From Burkholderia latens (lineage in GTDB: Bacteria; Pseudomonadota; Gammaproteobacteria; Burkholderiales; Burkholderiaceae), in NCBI RefSeq assembly GCF_001718795.1, contig NZ_CP013435.1:434001-498000 (forward strand): DNA of 64,000 nucleotides, written 5' to 3'. Both the position numbers and the translations under genes were made by a program. This document shows positions 29,630-39,435 of the stretch, piece by piece; position 1 is the first letter of the stretch; each line of letters starts with the position of its first letter. The notes below the pieces were generated by a model that had not been told where the DNA came from, did not search any database, and saw only the letters and a list, made by a program, of their open reading frames with translations.

Positions 29630-30760
29630 TCAAGCGTGAGCGAGCAACCACGCGCCCAGTGCCGCACTCGCGAGCGCGAATGGAATCGACACCGCGTGAA
29701 ACGGCAGCCACATCCGCGGCTCCTTCGCGAGACGCACCGCGATCAGGTTCGCGAGCGAGCCGATCGCGAAACCGAAGCCGCCAACCGATACACCGAATGC
29801 GAGCGCGCGCCAGTCGTGCGTGAATTCCGACAGCAGGATCGCTGCCGGGACGTTGCTGATGCCCTGTGACAGCACCGCGCCGGCGGCATAGACGCGTAGC
29901 GGCGAGTCGAGTTGCGCGTGTGCAATCGTGTCGTGCACGACCGGCAATGCGGCCGCGCTGCGCAACACGACGAACATCAGCACGAAGATCAACAGGAGCA
30001 GCCAGTCGATCTTCAGCACTGCATCACGTTTCGCCAGGAGCAGCGCGATCCCGACGGCGATCAGGCCCGGCCCCGGATGGTGGGCGTCCGCGAGCAGCAC
30101 GAATGCGGCGAACAGCACCGCCGCAAGCAGCGCGTGCATGCGTTGCACGCGTACGATCTCGACGTCGCCCGAAAGATCGAGCGGCTTCGCGCGAAACGCA
30201 CAGGCCGTCAGCACAAGCAGCAGCGCCATCAGCGCCAGCGCGAGCGGCCCGAGCGTGACCACGAAGCGGCCGAACGACACGCCGCTCAATTGCCACAGGA
30301 ACAGGTTCTGCGGATTGCCGAGGGGCGTCGCGACGGAGCCCGCGTTGACCGCGAGCGCGACGACGATGACGAGCCGCCGGAACGGCAGCGGCGTCAACGC
30401 GCGCAGCGACACCATCAGCGGCACCACGACGAACAGCGCAACGTCGTTGGTGAGCCACATCGAGAGTACCGCCGAGAACACGACGAGCAACATCGCGAGC
30501 CCGCGCTCCGAATGCACGTGATGCACGATGCGATGCGCGAGCCACATCAGGCAACCAGACAGCTCCAGCGCCTTCGTCAGCATCAACAGACCCGCGAGTG
30601 TCGCAACCGTCTGCCAGTCCACGAGCGCGGTCAATGCGGCGATTGGTTGCGGACGCAACCATTGAAGAAGAATCAGCGCAACTGCGAGCACCGTGAGCAC
30701 CGGCTCCTTCGCAAGCCAACCGAGCCACCGGCGCGGCGCCGGCGCGCCCGTACGTTCCAT
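29630..30760 (-). CDS. Ion-transporter superfamily membrane protein (YbiR/SLC13-like)
   Basis: 376 residues with about ten hydrophobic segments. The repeated-fold signature helices MWLTNDVALFVVVPLMV and NAGSVATPLGNPQNLFLWQL, and later ISNVPAAILLSEF and GSLANLIAVRLAKEP, place it in the ArsB/NhaD/SLC13 ion-transporter superfamily, closest in length and motifs to E. coli YbiR. The transported anion is unknown. It begins 13 bp after parB and is probably co-transcribed with the mnmG-rsmG-parAB cluster. Its 3' end runs into the VNTR. Confidence 0.8.
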   Translation of the reverse strand: MERTGAPAPRRWLGWLAKEPVLTVLAVALILLQWLRPQPIAALTALVDWQTVATLAGLLMLTKALELSGCLMWLAHRIVHHVHSERGLAMLLVVFSAVLSMWLTNDVALFVVVPLMVSLRALTPLPFRRLVIVVALAVNAGSVATPLGNPQNLFLWQLSGVSFGRFVVTLGPLALALMALLLVLTACAFRAKPLDLSGDVEIVRVQRMHALLAAVLFAAFVLLADAHHPGPGLIAVGIALLLAKRDAVLKIDWLLLLIFVLMFVVLRSAAALPVVHDTIAHAQLDSPLRVYAAGAVLSQGISNVPAAILLSEFTHDWRALAFGVSVGGFGFAIGSLANLIAVRLAKEPRMWLPFHAVSIPFALASAALGAWLLAHA

Positions 30761-30773
30761 CGATTGCGCCTCT

Positions 30774-31667
30774 TTACTCTTCAGTCGCGACGTTGCCGCG
30801 CAGGCGCGCGAGAATGCCCTCGAGCGCGTCGAGGTTGCCGAAGTCGATCATCACCTGCCCTCGCCCACGACGGCCGAGTTTGATTTTCACCGTCGATGCG
30901 AGGAGGTCGGACAGTTCTTCCTCGAGACGGCGCGTATCGCGGCCGCCGTCATCCTTCGCGCGCGCCTTCACGGCCGGCGCTTCCTTCGTCGTGTGCGCGA
31001 CCAGCTTCTCGGTCTCGCGGACCGACATGCGCTTGTTGACGACCTGGTGCGCGAGCGTGATCTGCGTCGCCGCATCGACCGCGAGCAGCGCACGCGCATG
31101 CCCCATGTCGAGATCGCCGGCGAGCAGCATCGTCTGCACCGGCGATGCGAGATTCAGCAGGCGCAGCAGGTTCGACACCGCGCTGCGCGAGCGGCCGACC
31201 GACTCCGCGGCCTGTTCGTGCGTGAAACCGAATTCGTCGAGCAGACGCTGGATGCCGTGCGCCTCTTCCAGCGGGTTCAGGTCCTCGCGCTGGATGTTCT
31301 CGATCAGCGCCATGGCGGCGGCGGCCTGATCGGACACGTCCTTCACCAGCACCGGCACTTCGTCGAGCCCCGCTAGGCGCGCTGCGCGGAAGCGCCGCTC
31401 GCCCGCGATGATCTCGTATTTGTCAGACGAAATGGGCCGCACCAGGATCGGCTGCATCACACCTTGTGCGCGGATGCTGGCCGCCAGTTCCTGCAGGCTG
31501 CCCTCGTCCATTCGGGTACGCGGCTGATATTTGCCGGCCTGCAGCTTGCCGAGCGCGAGCGTGTTCGGCGCGCCTTCGATCTTCACCGCTTCGGTGATGT
31601 CCGCACTGCCGCCGAGCAGCGCCTCGAGGCCACGTCCCAAGCCCTTCTTCTTTGGTACCGCGTTCAT
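30774..31667 (-). CDS. parB: ParB, chromosome-partitioning protein
   Basis: 297 residues from the ATG at 31667, which has AGGAA at good spacing; an ATG eight codons upstream lacks one. Basic N-terminus ([19 protein letters not shown], the ParA-contact region), the CTP-binding [12 protein letters not shown] box (about residue 95-115), a helix-turn-helix ([24 protein letters not shown]) and a C-terminal dimerisation domain are all visible. ParB loads at parS, spreads as a CTP-dependent clamp and drives origin segregation with ParA. Two parS sites lie 2-4 kb away. Confidence 0.97.
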   Translation of the reverse strand: MNAVPKKKGLGRGLEALLGGSADITEAVKIEGAPNTLALGKLQAGKYQPRTRMDEGSLQELAASIRAQGVMQPILVRPISSDKYEIIAGERRFRAARLAGLDEVPVLVKDVSDQAAAAMALIENIQREDLNPLEEAHGIQRLLDEFGFTHEQAAESVGRSRSAVSNLLRLLNLASPVQTMLLAGDLDMGHARALLAVDAATQITLAHQVVNKRMSVRETEKLVAHTTKEAPAVKARAKDDGGRDTRRLEEELSDLLASTVKIKLGRRGRGQVMIDFGNLDALEGILARLRGNVATEE

Positions 31668-31698
31668 GTCTTTCTTCCTCGCTTCGCTCATGTCCGGA

Positions 31699-32478
31699 TC
31701 ACGACACCTCGAACGCGCGCACGCGATCGATCATCTCGGCGCCGAACTGCAGATAGGCCTGCGCACCACGCGAGTTACGGTCGAACACGACGCCCGGCAA
31801 CCCGTAACTCGGCGCTTCCGCGAGGCGCACGTTGCGCGGAATCACCGCGTCGAACACCTTGTCGCCGAAGTGCGCTTTCAATTGATCGGAGACTTGCTGC
31901 TGGAGCGTAATGCGCGGATCGAACATCACGCGCAGCAAGCCGATGATCTTCAGATCGCGGTTCATGTTCGCGTGAACCTGCTTGATCGTGTTGACGAGAT
32001 CCGACAGCCCTTCGAGCGCGAAGTACTCGCACTGCATCGGAATCACGACCCCGTGCGCCGCGCACAGGCCGTTCAGCGTCAGCAGCGACAGCGTCGGCGG
32101 GCAGTCGATCAGCACGAAGTCGTAATCGTCGGCCACACGCTCCAGTGCGGCTTTCAGCCGCCGTTCGCGGTTGTCGATGCTGATCAGCTCGATCTCGGCA
32201 CCGGACAACTCGCGGTTGGCCGGCAGCACGTCGTACGTGACGCCGTCCGGGCGCACTCGCGCGTCCGAGATCGATACGCCGTCGACCAGCACTTCGTACA
32301 CGGTTGACTCGCAAGCGGCTTTGTCGATCCCGCTGCCCATCGTCGCGTTGCCCTGCGGGTCGAGATCGATCAGCAGGACTCGTTGCTCCTGCGCTGCAAG
32401 GCTCGCGGCGAGATTGACCGATGTCGTCGTCTTGCCGACGCCCCCCTTCTGGTTCGCAACGCAGAAGATCTTTGCCAT
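31699..32478 (-). CDS. parA: ParA, chromosome-partitioning ATPase
   Basis: 259 residues from the ATG at 32478; 14 upstream in-frame residues are outside the conserved domain. The deviant Walker A KGGVGKTTTSVNLA with both lysines (K11, K16), the VLLIDLDPQGNAT box and the IDCPPTLSLLT Walker B are complete. ParA forms ATP-dependent dimers on the nucleoid that pull ParB-parS complexes. It lies 31 bp before parB and 52 bp after rsmG. Confidence 0.97.
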   Translation of the reverse strand: MAKIFCVANQKGGVGKTTTSVNLAASLAAQEQRVLLIDLDPQGNATMGSGIDKAACESTVYEVLVDGVSISDARVRPDGVTYDVLPANRELSGAEIELISIDNRERRLKAALERVADDYDFVLIDCPPTLSLLTLNGLCAAHGVVIPMQCEYFALEGLSDLVNTIKQVHANMNRDLKIIGLLRVMFDPRITLQQQVSDQLKAHFGDKVFDAVIPRNVRLAEAPSYGLPGVVFDRNSRGAQAYLQFGAEMIDRVRAFEVS

Positions 32479-32529
32479 CGTTGGTGTGTTCCCTTTACCT
32501 TCAAACAAACGACGCGCCATCGCGCGCCT

Positions 32530-33216
32530 TCAATTCGCGTCGTCGACGATAACCTCGATCAGATGCCGTTCGGCATCGAGCATCGGTACCGCCAGCCGGA
32601 TCGTCTGCTTCACGTGGCTGCCTTCTGGCAGGCGCGCAATTTCATCGTCCGGGTGGACACCCTTCATCGCCCAGATCGATCCACCGGGCGCGACGAGATG
32701 TCGAGCAAGTTTAACGAAGTCGGATAGATCCGCGAAAGCGCGGGATACGATCATGTCGAATTTTTCCGGCACTTCGACACCCGGCTGCAGCGATTCGACA
32801 CGCCCGGTGACGATCGACAGGTTCGCGAGCTTCAACTCCGCGCGCATTTGTGTCTGGAATGCAGATTTTTTCTGCACGATATCGTTCAGCGTCACCTGCC
32901 AGTCCGGCTGTACGATCGCCAGTACGATGCCGGGCAATCCGCCGCCCGAGCCGACGTCGAGCACGCGAGCCGACGCCCGGCCGCGCAGATGCGGAACGAT
33001 CGACAGCGAATCGAGAATGTGCTGGATCAGCATCTGCTTCGGGTCGCGGATCGCGGTCAGGTTGTAGACCGCGTTCCACTTACCGAGGAGCGCCACATAG
33101 TCGAGCAATTGGCCGCGTTGTGCTTCCGTCAATGCAACGTCGAGGGCGGCCGTGCCGTCGACGAGCATCTGTTCAAGTACGTCCCGATTAACCGCCGGCG
33201 CGCGACGCGCCGTCAT
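32530..33216 (-). CDS. rsmG: RsmG (GidB), 16S rRNA m7G527 methyltransferase
   Basis: 228 residues with the SAM-binding [17 protein letters not shown] motif (about 75-91) and the [11 protein letters not shown] segment. RsmG methylates N7 of G527 in 16S rRNA; its loss gives low-level streptomycin resistance in other bacteria. Its start overlaps the mnmG stop by four bases (ATGA), indicating translational coupling. Confidence 0.96.
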   Translation of the reverse strand: MTARRAPAVNRDVLEQMLVDGTAALDVALTEAQRGQLLDYVALLGKWNAVYNLTAIRDPKQMLIQHILDSLSIVPHLRGRASARVLDVGSGGGLPGIVLAIVQPDWQVTLNDIVQKKSAFQTQMRAELKLANLSIVTGRVESLQPGVEVPEKFDMIVSRAFADLSDFVKLARHLVAPGGSIWAMKGVHPDDEIARLPEGSHVKQTIRLAVPMLDAERHLIEVIVDDAN

Positions 33217-35183
33217 TGTTGCGTCGGGACGGCGCCGTCCCCCTGCGCGGTGGCCTCTGCGGCATTGCCGTTGCGACGGCCCAGCCCGCGGCGCTTCAGA
33301 TGCACCATCAGCAGCGAGATCGCGGCCGGCGTAACACCCGAGATCCGCGATGCCTGCCCGATCGTTTCCGGCCGGAACTCGTTGAGCTTCTGGCTCACCT
33401 CGAAAGACAATCCACGCACCTCACGGTAATCGATCCCGTCAGGCAGACGTGTGTTCTCGTTCGCATCATTGCGCTCGATCTCGTTCGCCTGGCGCTCGAT
33501 ATAGCCCTGATACTTGATGCCGATCTCGACCTGCTCCTTGATCTGCTCAAGCAGGACCGGATCGTCCGCCAGCGGCTCGACGGGGCCGCACTCGCCGCCC
33601 TTCAACCCGCATACGCCGTCGTAACTGATGCCCGGACGGCGCAGCAATTCGGCGAGACTGTATTCGTGGTCGATCGCCTTGCCGAGCAGCGCGGTCGCCT
33701 CTTCCGGCGGCAGTGTCTTTGGCGTGACCCACGTGGACTTCAGCCGTTCGGTTTCACGTGAAACAGCGTCACGCTTCCGGCTGAATGCGTCCCAACGCGC
33801 GTCGTCGACCAGCCCGAGTTCTCGGCCGATCTCCGTCAGGCGCATGTCCGCATTGTCCTCCCGCAGGCTCAGCCGGTATTCGGCGCGGCTCGTGAACATC
33901 CGGTAAGGCTCGGCCACACCGCGGGTGACGAGGTCGTCGACCAGCACGCCCAGGTACGCTTGGTCACGGCGCGGGCACCACGCTTCCTTCTCCTGCACGT
34001 AACGGCCGGCGTTCAGGCCGGCCAGCAGCCCTTGCGCAGCCGCTTCCTCGTAGCCCGTCGTGCCGTTGATCTGGCCCGCAAAGAACAGGCCGTTGATCGC
34101 CTTCGTTTCAAGCGACGCCTTCAGCGCGCGCGGATCGAAGTAGTCGTATTCAATCGCATAGCCCGGACGCAAGATGTGCGCGTTCTCGAGGCCGCGCATC
34201 GAATGCACGAGCTCGAGTTGCACGTCGAACGGCAGGCTCGTCGAGATCCCATTCGGGTAGAACTCGTTGGTCGTCAGCCCTTCCGGCTCGAGGAAGATCT
34301 GGTGCGATTCTTTCGATGCGAACCGGTGGATCTTGTCCTCGATCGATGGACAGTAACGGGGGCCGACGCCTTCGATTACGCCCGTATACATCGGCGAACG
34401 GTCGAGACCGCCGCGAATGATGTCGTGCGTACGCTCGTTCGTATGCGTGACCCAGCATGGCAGCTGCTGCGGATGCTGCTCCGCGCGGCCCAGGAAAGAG
34501 AACACGGGAATCGGATCGAGGTCGCCCGGCTGCTCGTCGAGCTTTGAGAAGTCGATCGTGCGGCCGTCGATACGCGGCGGCGTCCCCGTCTTCAAGCGGC
34601 CCTGCGGCAGCTTCAGCTCCTTCAGGCGCGACGACAGCGACACGGCCGCCGGATCGCCCGCGCGGCCGCCCGTGTAATTGTTCAAGCCAACGTGGATCTT
34701 GCCATCGAGGAACGTACCGGCCGTCAGCACCACCGCGCGCGCGCGGAAGCGGATGCCGATCTGCGTGACAGCACCGACCACACGGTCGCCCTCAACCATC
34801 AGATCATCGACTGCCTGCTGGAACAGCCAGAGATTCGGTTGATTTTCGAGCCGGTGGCGGATCGCAGCTTTGTACAGGATGCGGTCCGCCTGCGCGCGCG
34901 TCGCACGCACGGCCGGGCCCTTCGACGAGTTCAGGATCCGGAACTGAATACCGCTCTCATCGGTCGCGGCAGCCATCGCACCGCCAAGCGCGTCGACTTC
35001 CTTGACCAGATGGCCCTTGCCAATGCCGCCGATCGACGGATTGCAGCTCATCTGCCCGAGCGTTTCGATGTTATGGGTCAGCAGCAGTGTCTTCGCGCCC
35101 ATACGCGCGGAGGCCAGCGCAGCCTCCGTGCCGGCGTGCCCGCCACCGACGACGATGACGTCAAATTCTGTGGGAAAAAGCAT
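33213..35183 (-). CDS. mnmG: MnmG (GidA), tRNA U34 carboxymethylaminomethyl-modifying protein
   Basis: 656 residues. The FAD-binding N-terminus [23 protein letters not shown], the [22 protein letters not shown] motif, the [12 protein letters not shown] motif and the C-terminal helical domain that contacts MnmE are intact. With MnmE it installs cmnm5 at wobble U34. The VSRET codons near residue 475 create an internal parS site (33751-33764). It is the first gene of the mnmG-rsmG-parA-parB unit. Confidence 0.97.
   Translation of the reverse strand: MLFPTEFDVIVVGGGHAGTEAALASARMGAKTLLLTHNIETLGQMSCNPSIGGIGKGHLVKEVDALGGAMAAATDESGIQFRILNSSKGPAVRATRAQADRILYKAAIRHRLENQPNLWLFQQAVDDLMVEGDRVVGAVTQIGIRFRARAVVLTAGTFLDGKIHVGLNNYTGGRAGDPAAVSLSSRLKELKLPQGRLKTGTPPRIDGRTIDFSKLDEQPGDLDPIPVFSFLGRAEQHPQQLPCWVTHTNERTHDIIRGGLDRSPMYTGVIEGVGPRYCPSIEDKIHRFASKESHQIFLEPEGLTTNEFYPNGISTSLPFDVQLELVHSMRGLENAHILRPGYAIEYDYFDPRALKASLETKAINGLFFAGQINGTTGYEEAAAQGLLAGLNAGRYVQEKEAWCPRRDQAYLGVLVDDLVTRGVAEPYRMFTSRAEYRLSLREDNADMRLTEIGRELGLVDDARWDAFSRKRDAVSRETERLKSTWVTPKTLPPEEATALLGKAIDHEYSLAELLRRPGISYDGVCGLKGGECGPVEPLADDPVLLEQIKEQVEIGIKYQGYIERQANEIERNDANENTRLPDGIDYREVRGLSFEVSQKLNEFRPETIGQASRISGVTPAAISLLMVHLKRRGLGRRNGNAAEATAQGDGAVPTQQ
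33751..33764. promoter_or_regulatory. parS site inside mnmG
   Basis: GTTTCACGTGAAAC is a perfect 14-bp parS core palindrome followed by A (15 of 16 consensus positions). It encodes V-S-R-E-T in mnmG. ParB should load here, about 2.1 kb from its own gene. Confidence 0.85.
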
Positions 35184-35239
35184 GGTGGATTCCGCGCGCA
35201 GGGGTGCGCACGAACCTATCAGAGAAATGTATGGGCCGA

Positions 35240-35245
35240 ATTATA
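35240..35245 (-). promoter_or_regulatory. Perfect -10 element upstream of mnmG
   Basis: TATAAT on the minus strand predicts a start near 35233 and a 50-nt leader for the mnmG-rsmG-parAB transcript. No good -35 hexamer is found at 16-18 bp, so an activator or extended contacts may be needed. Confidence 0.5.
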
Positions 35246-35589
35246 GCGGGTTCGCTTTTCACTCGAAGACCGTCCGATTGGTAGGGTGCGTACGTTCAGA
35301 CGTTTTTTCGGCCGAATGGCCGAGTTCGGCCCCTACCAACCAGCTGAGCCGGCACCGTCTACCACCGCTCCCGATATCGCGATCCGTGTTGCCGAGCGCA
35401 ACGGGTTTGCATAATCACAGTCTTTTCGATGGGTATCCCGGCACTTATCCCCTGTGACCCGCCTTCGGCCGGGCGATAGGATGATTCCGCCCCGCAACGC
35501 GGCCCCTTCACTCACAGTGCTCGCGCTGTGCAATCCGGCATTTATCCCCGGGCGCTCACCAAACATCGGCATGCTGCCGGAAACAAAAA

Positions 35590-35615
35590 CGGCGTGTTTC
35601 ACGTGAAACACGCCG
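35590..35615 (-). promoter_or_regulatory. parS site embedded in a 26-bp palindrome that also looks like the livF terminator
   Basis: The 16-bp consensus parS (35595-35610) is the centre of a perfect 26-bp palindrome starting CGGCG and ending CGCCG. On the minus strand the palindrome is followed by five T residues and lies 26 bp after the livF stop, so the transcript would form a terminator hairpin. The same DNA therefore fits both ParB loading and transcription termination. Confidence 0.85.
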
Positions 35616-35640
35616 TCCGTTGCCACCGACTACGCGGCAA

Positions 35641-36396
35641 TCAAGCCGTTTTCTTAGCGAGTCCGAGGTACGTCTCGATCACCTGTGGATTCTGTGCCAG
35701 TTCGGCCGCGGGCCCCTCGAGCGCGAATTCGCCGGTTTCCAGCACATAGCCGTAGTCCGAGATCTGCAATGCGGCCCGCGCGTTCTGCTCGATCAGCAGC
35801 GTCGCGACGCCCGTGCCGCGCAGCGCGCTAATGATATGAAAGATCTCCTTCACGATCAGCGGTGCAAGCCCCAGGCTTGGCTCGTCGAGCATCAGCAAGT
35901 CCGGCTTGCCCATCAGCGCGCGACCGACCGCAAGCATTTGCCGTTCGCCGCCCGACAGCGTGCCGGCCGCCTGCTTGCGCCGCTCCTTCAGCCGCGGAAA
36001 CAGCGCAAACACGTGATCGAGTTGATCGAGAAAGTTCGATTCTCCGGCGACTTTGCGCCGATATGCGCCGAGCACGAGGTTGTCTTCGACCGTCATCGTG
36101 CTGAACAACTCCCGCTTTTCCGGGACGAGGCACATTCCGCGTGCAACGCGCTGCTCGATCGGCAGCGGGCTCACGTCGTGGCCACGGTACACCACGGCGC
36201 CGGACGCGTGCCCGGTCACCGGCAGCGCACCCATGATCGCGTTCAGCAGCGTCGACTTGCCGGCTCCGTTCGGGCCAATCACGCTGACGATCTGACCCGC
36301 GCCGACCTTGATCGCAGCGCCGTGCAACGCCTCCACTTTCCCGTATCGGACCGCCAGTCCGCGCACCTCGAGAATCGGCATCGTTGTGTCCGCCAT
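35641..36396 (-). CDS. livF: LivF-type ABC ATPase (branched-chain amino acids), system 1
   Basis: 251 residues. Walker [17 protein letters not shown], signature [16 protein letters not shown] and Walker [14 protein letters not shown] are intact. The start codon overlaps the upstream stop as TAATG, so translation is coupled to the fused permease/ATPase. It is the second ATPase of liv system 1 and the last gene before the parS/terminator element. Confidence 0.93.
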   Translation of the reverse strand: MADTTMPILEVRGLAVRYGKVEALHGAAIKVGAGQIVSVIGPNGAGKSTLLNAIMGALPVTGHASGAVVYRGHDVSPLPIEQRVARGMCLVPEKRELFSTMTVEDNLVLGAYRRKVAGESNFLDQLDHVFALFPRLKERRKQAAGTLSGGERQMLAVGRALMGKPDLLMLDEPSLGLAPLIVKEIFHIISALRGTGVATLLIEQNARAALQISDYGYVLETGEFALEGPAAELAQNPQVIETYLGLAKKTA

Positions 36397-38180
36397 TACT
36401 CCACCCCGCCCAGGTACGCCTCGAGCACGGCCGGATCCTGCTGCACGTCGTGCGGCAACCCCTCGGCAATGCGCGTGCCGAACTCCATCACGACCAGCCG
36501 GTCGGTGAGATTCATCACGAAATCCATGTCATGTTCCACGAGCAACACGCTCATTCCTTCGCCTTTGAGCCGCCGCAGCAGGTCAGCGAGCTGTTGTTTT
36601 TCCTGGTAGCGCAGGCCGGCGGCCGGCTCGTCGAGCAACAGCAGCGTCGGGTCGCAACACAGTGCGCGCGCGATTTCGACGATCCGCTGTTGGCCGAGCG
36701 CGAGGCTGCCCGCTTCGTCGTACATGTGTTTTTCCAGCCCGACACGGCGGATCTGCCGCGCCGCTTCGGCCAGCAACTGCGCTTCCTCGCGCGCATTGAG
36801 TCGTGCGACGCTGCGCCACACGCCGGTACGGCCGCGCAGATGCGCGCCGATCGCGACGTTCTCGAGCACCGTCATCGTCGGCAGCAGTTTCACGTGCTGG
36901 AACGTGCGGCCGATTCCGCGCCGGACGATCTGCCGCGACGTGAGCCCGTCAATTCGCTCACCGCGAAACGTGATGGTGCCGCCCGTCGGCCGCAGCACGC
37001 CGGTCACGAGGTTGAACGTCGTGGACTTGCCGGCACCGTTCGGACCGATCAGCCCGATGATCTGCCCCGCTTTCACGTCGAAGCTGACATCGTTGACGGC
37101 CACCAGGCCCCCAAACTGCTTGCGTGCGTTATCGACGACGAGCAGCGGTTCACCTGCGACCGGCTTCGGCCGTTGCGGCAGCGGATCCGCACGATCGGGC
37201 ACATGTGCGCGCGGCCCGCGCGGAAACAGCTTCGCGACGAACGGCCACACGCCCTGCCGCGCATACTGCAGCAGCAGTACCATCAGCACGCCGAACACGA
37301 TGATCTCGAAGTTGCCTTCGGAGCCGAGCAGTTTCGGCAGCAGCGTCTGCAGGTAGTCCTGCAGCACCGTGAGGATCGCCGCGCCGAGCACCGCGCCCCA
37401 TACGTGGGACACCCCGCCGACCACGGCCATGAACAGGAATTCGATCCCGTGGTTCAGACCGAACGGGGTCGGGTTCACCGCGCGCTGCAGGTGCGCATAC
37501 AGGAAGCCCGACACCGCCGCGAGGACCGCCGCATAGACGAAGATCACGACGCGCATCCACGCGGTGTTCACGCCCATTGCTTCGGCCATCACGCCGCCGC
37601 CGCGCAGCGCACGGATTGCGCGGCCAGGCCGGCTGTTGAGCAGGTTCTGCACCGACACGATCGCGGCGAGCACGACGGCCCAGATCAGGAAATACAAGCT
37701 GCGACCGCTTCCGAGCTCGATACCGAACAGGTTCAGCGCCGGAATCCCGTTGATCCCGTCGTACTTGCCGAGCAGTTCGAGATTCCCGAACAGATAGAAC
37801 AGCGCAAGGCCCCACGCGATCGTGCCGAGTGGCAGGAAGTGCCCCGACAGGCGCATCGTCACCGCGCCGAGCACAAGCGCGACCAGCGCCGTCAACACGA
37901 CGCCGACGACAAGCGCGAGCCACGGCGACACGCCGTAGCGCGTCGTCAGGAACGCGGTCGCGTACGCGCCGACGCCGACGAACGCAGCCTGTCCGAAGCT
38001 CGTCATCCCGCCGACGCCCGTCAGCAGCACGAGCCCGATCGCGACGATCGCGTAGAGGCCGATGTAGTTGAGCAGCGTGATCCAGTATTCGGGCACCTGC
38101 AGCGCGCCGGGCAACACGGGCAGCGCGAACAGCACCACGAGAAACAGCCAGAAGGTCTTGTTGCGTACGATCGTCTTCAT
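36396..38180 (-). CDS. LivM-LivG fusion: permease plus ATPase, system 1
   Basis: 594 residues combining two normally separate subunits. Residues 1 to about 325 are a LivM permease (multiple membrane helices, [16 protein letters not shown], the [19 protein letters not shown] cytoplasmic EAA-like loop); about 345-594 are a LivG ATPase with [35 protein letters not shown] and [11 protein letters not shown]. The ATPase signature reads LALGQ, as in typical LivG. The linker is short and proline-rich ([15 protein letters not shown]). Fused LivM-LivG forms occur in beta-proteobacteria. It starts 4 bp after livH. Confidence 0.93.
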   Translation of the reverse strand: MKTIVRNKTFWLFLVVLFALPVLPGALQVPEYWITLLNYIGLYAIVAIGLVLLTGVGGMTSFGQAAFVGVGAYATAFLTTRYGVSPWLALVVGVVLTALVALVLGAVTMRLSGHFLPLGTIAWGLALFYLFGNLELLGKYDGINGIPALNLFGIELGSGRSLYFLIWAVVLAAIVSVQNLLNSRPGRAIRALRGGGVMAEAMGVNTAWMRVVIFVYAAVLAAVSGFLYAHLQRAVNPTPFGLNHGIEFLFMAVVGGVSHVWGAVLGAAILTVLQDYLQTLLPKLLGSEGNFEIIVFGVLMVLLLQYARQGVWPFVAKLFPRGPRAHVPDRADPLPQRPKPVAGEPLLVVDNARKQFGGLVAVNDVSFDVKAGQIIGLIGPNGAGKSTTFNLVTGVLRPTGGTITFRGERIDGLTSRQIVRRGIGRTFQHVKLLPTMTVLENVAIGAHLRGRTGVWRSVARLNAREEAQLLAEAARQIRRVGLEKHMYDEAGSLALGQQRIVEIARALCCDPTLLLLDEPAAGLRYQEKQQLADLLRRLKGEGMSVLLVEHDMDFVMNLTDRLVVMEFGTRIAEGLPHDVQQDPAVLEAYLGGVE

Positions 38181-38184
38181 CGTG

Positions 38185-39240
38185 TCACTCCTCTTCCTCT
38201 TCCGCGTGCGGCGTTGCGAAGCTGCGCCACAGCAGCACCGGGATGATCAGCGTGAACACGATCACTTCCTTGTACGCACTCGCCCAGAACGACGAATACG
38301 ATTCGAGCACGCCGACGAGCAGCGAGCCGGCGGCCGCGAGCGGATAGCTGACGAGCCCGCCGATGATCGCGCCGACGAAACCCTTCAGCCCGATCAGGAA
38401 GCCGGAGTCGTAATAGATTGTTGTCAGCGGGCCAACGAGGATGCCCGACAGCACGCCCAGCCCTGCGGCGAACGTGAATGCGAGCCGTCCTGCTTCGGTC
38501 GTGCCGATGCCGACGAGCCGCGCGCCGAGCCGGTTCACCGACGTCGCGCGCAACGCCTTCCCGGCGATCGTGCGGCCGAAATACACGTAAAGCGCACCGA
38601 TCAACACCAGCGCCGTCGCGACCACGAGGATGCTCTGCACCGACACCGTCATGCCGCCGATCGCCAGCGATGCGTCCGAGAATCCGTTGGTGCGCGAGCC
38701 CTCCGCACCGAACATCACGAGCCCGAGGCCGACCATCGCGAAATGGACGGCAACCGACACGATCAGCAGCAGCAGCGTCGTGCCCTCGGCGATCGGCTGA
38801 TACACGAGCCGGTAGACGAACGGCCCCATCGGCACGACGATCGCGAGCGTCAGCGCGATCTGCGCGAGCATCGGCAGCGGCTGCGCCGCAAAGCTGCGCG
38901 TCAGCGCGAACACCGCGAGCGGCAGCAGCACGTAGCGGCTCGCGAGCGTCGCAAGCGTGCGGCCGAGCTGATGACGGCGCTCGCGATGACGAACCAGCGC
39001 GCCGACTTCCAGCAGGAAGCATGCGATACCCATCACGAACAGCAGCCAGCAGGTGGCGGGGAATTTCTGCGCCTGCAACGCCGCGAGCGTGAGCGCGCCA
39101 TAGGCGACGAATTCGCCCTGGGGAATGAAGATCACCCGCGTGACGGAAAACACCAGCACGAGCGCCAGCGACAGCAATGCATAAATGGCGCCGGTCGTGA
39201 TGCCGTCTTGCGCGAGGATCGCCGCAATCGAGAGATCCAT
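38185..39240 (-). CDS. livH: LivH-type permease, system 1
   Basis: 351 residues from the ATG at 39240 ([36 protein letters not shown], the family N-terminus); an in-frame extension upstream has no membrane character. It is longer than most LivH proteins (about 300) because of an extra central region of membrane helices around residues 80-140 ([23 protein letters not shown]). The protein ends with an acidic EEEEE tail. It pairs with the LivM half of the fusion to form the channel. Confidence 0.9.
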   Translation of the reverse strand: MDLSIAAILAQDGITTGAIYALLSLALVLVFSVTRVIFIPQGEFVAYGALTLAALQAQKFPATCWLLFVMGIACFLLEVGALVRHRERRHQLGRTLATLASRYVLLPLAVFALTRSFAAQPLPMLAQIALTLAIVVPMGPFVYRLVYQPIAEGTTLLLLIVSVAVHFAMVGLGLVMFGAEGSRTNGFSDASLAIGGMTVSVQSILVVATALVLIGALYVYFGRTIAGKALRATSVNRLGARLVGIGTTEAGRLAFTFAAGLGVLSGILVGPLTTIYYDSGFLIGLKGFVGAIIGGLVSYPLAAAGSLLVGVLESYSSFWASAYKEVIVFTLIIPVLLWRSFATPHAEEEEE

Positions 39241-39435
39241 ACGTTTCGTGTATCGAAAATGCTGCGGAGAAACGGCGACGGGAACGGCGCGCGCGGACGG
39301 CAAGACCAGGCGTCAGGCGTCGCGCGGCGGCTCCCCGGAGATTCCATGCGGCGCGAAGACGGGCCGCGAGGCCCGCCGCGCCGCCGACGGCATGCACGGC
39401 GCCATGCGCGCCGCGCCCACCGTTTCACGTGATGC

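Larger units (their letters stand above)
35184..35640. other. mnmG upstream region with promoter, inverted repeats and parS
   Basis: A 457-bp gap with no gene. It holds the mnmG -10 element, a 9-bp inverted repeat TTGGTAGGG/CCCTACCAA (35278-35286 and 35331-35339) enclosing a small hairpin, two near-identical 15-mers containing TTATCCCC (35438-35452, 35535-35549) and the parS/terminator palindrome (35590-35615). Confidence 0.6.

Noticed and set aside
36889..36901. parS-like GTTTCACGTG inside the LivM-LivG gene
   Set aside because: Only the left arm plus centre matches; the right arm is unrelated.
39422..39432. Third parS-like sequence GTTTCACGTGA at the livK stop of system 1
   Set aside because: Only the left 11 of 14 core bases match; the right arm is broken (TGC instead of AAC), so symmetric ParB binding is unlikely.
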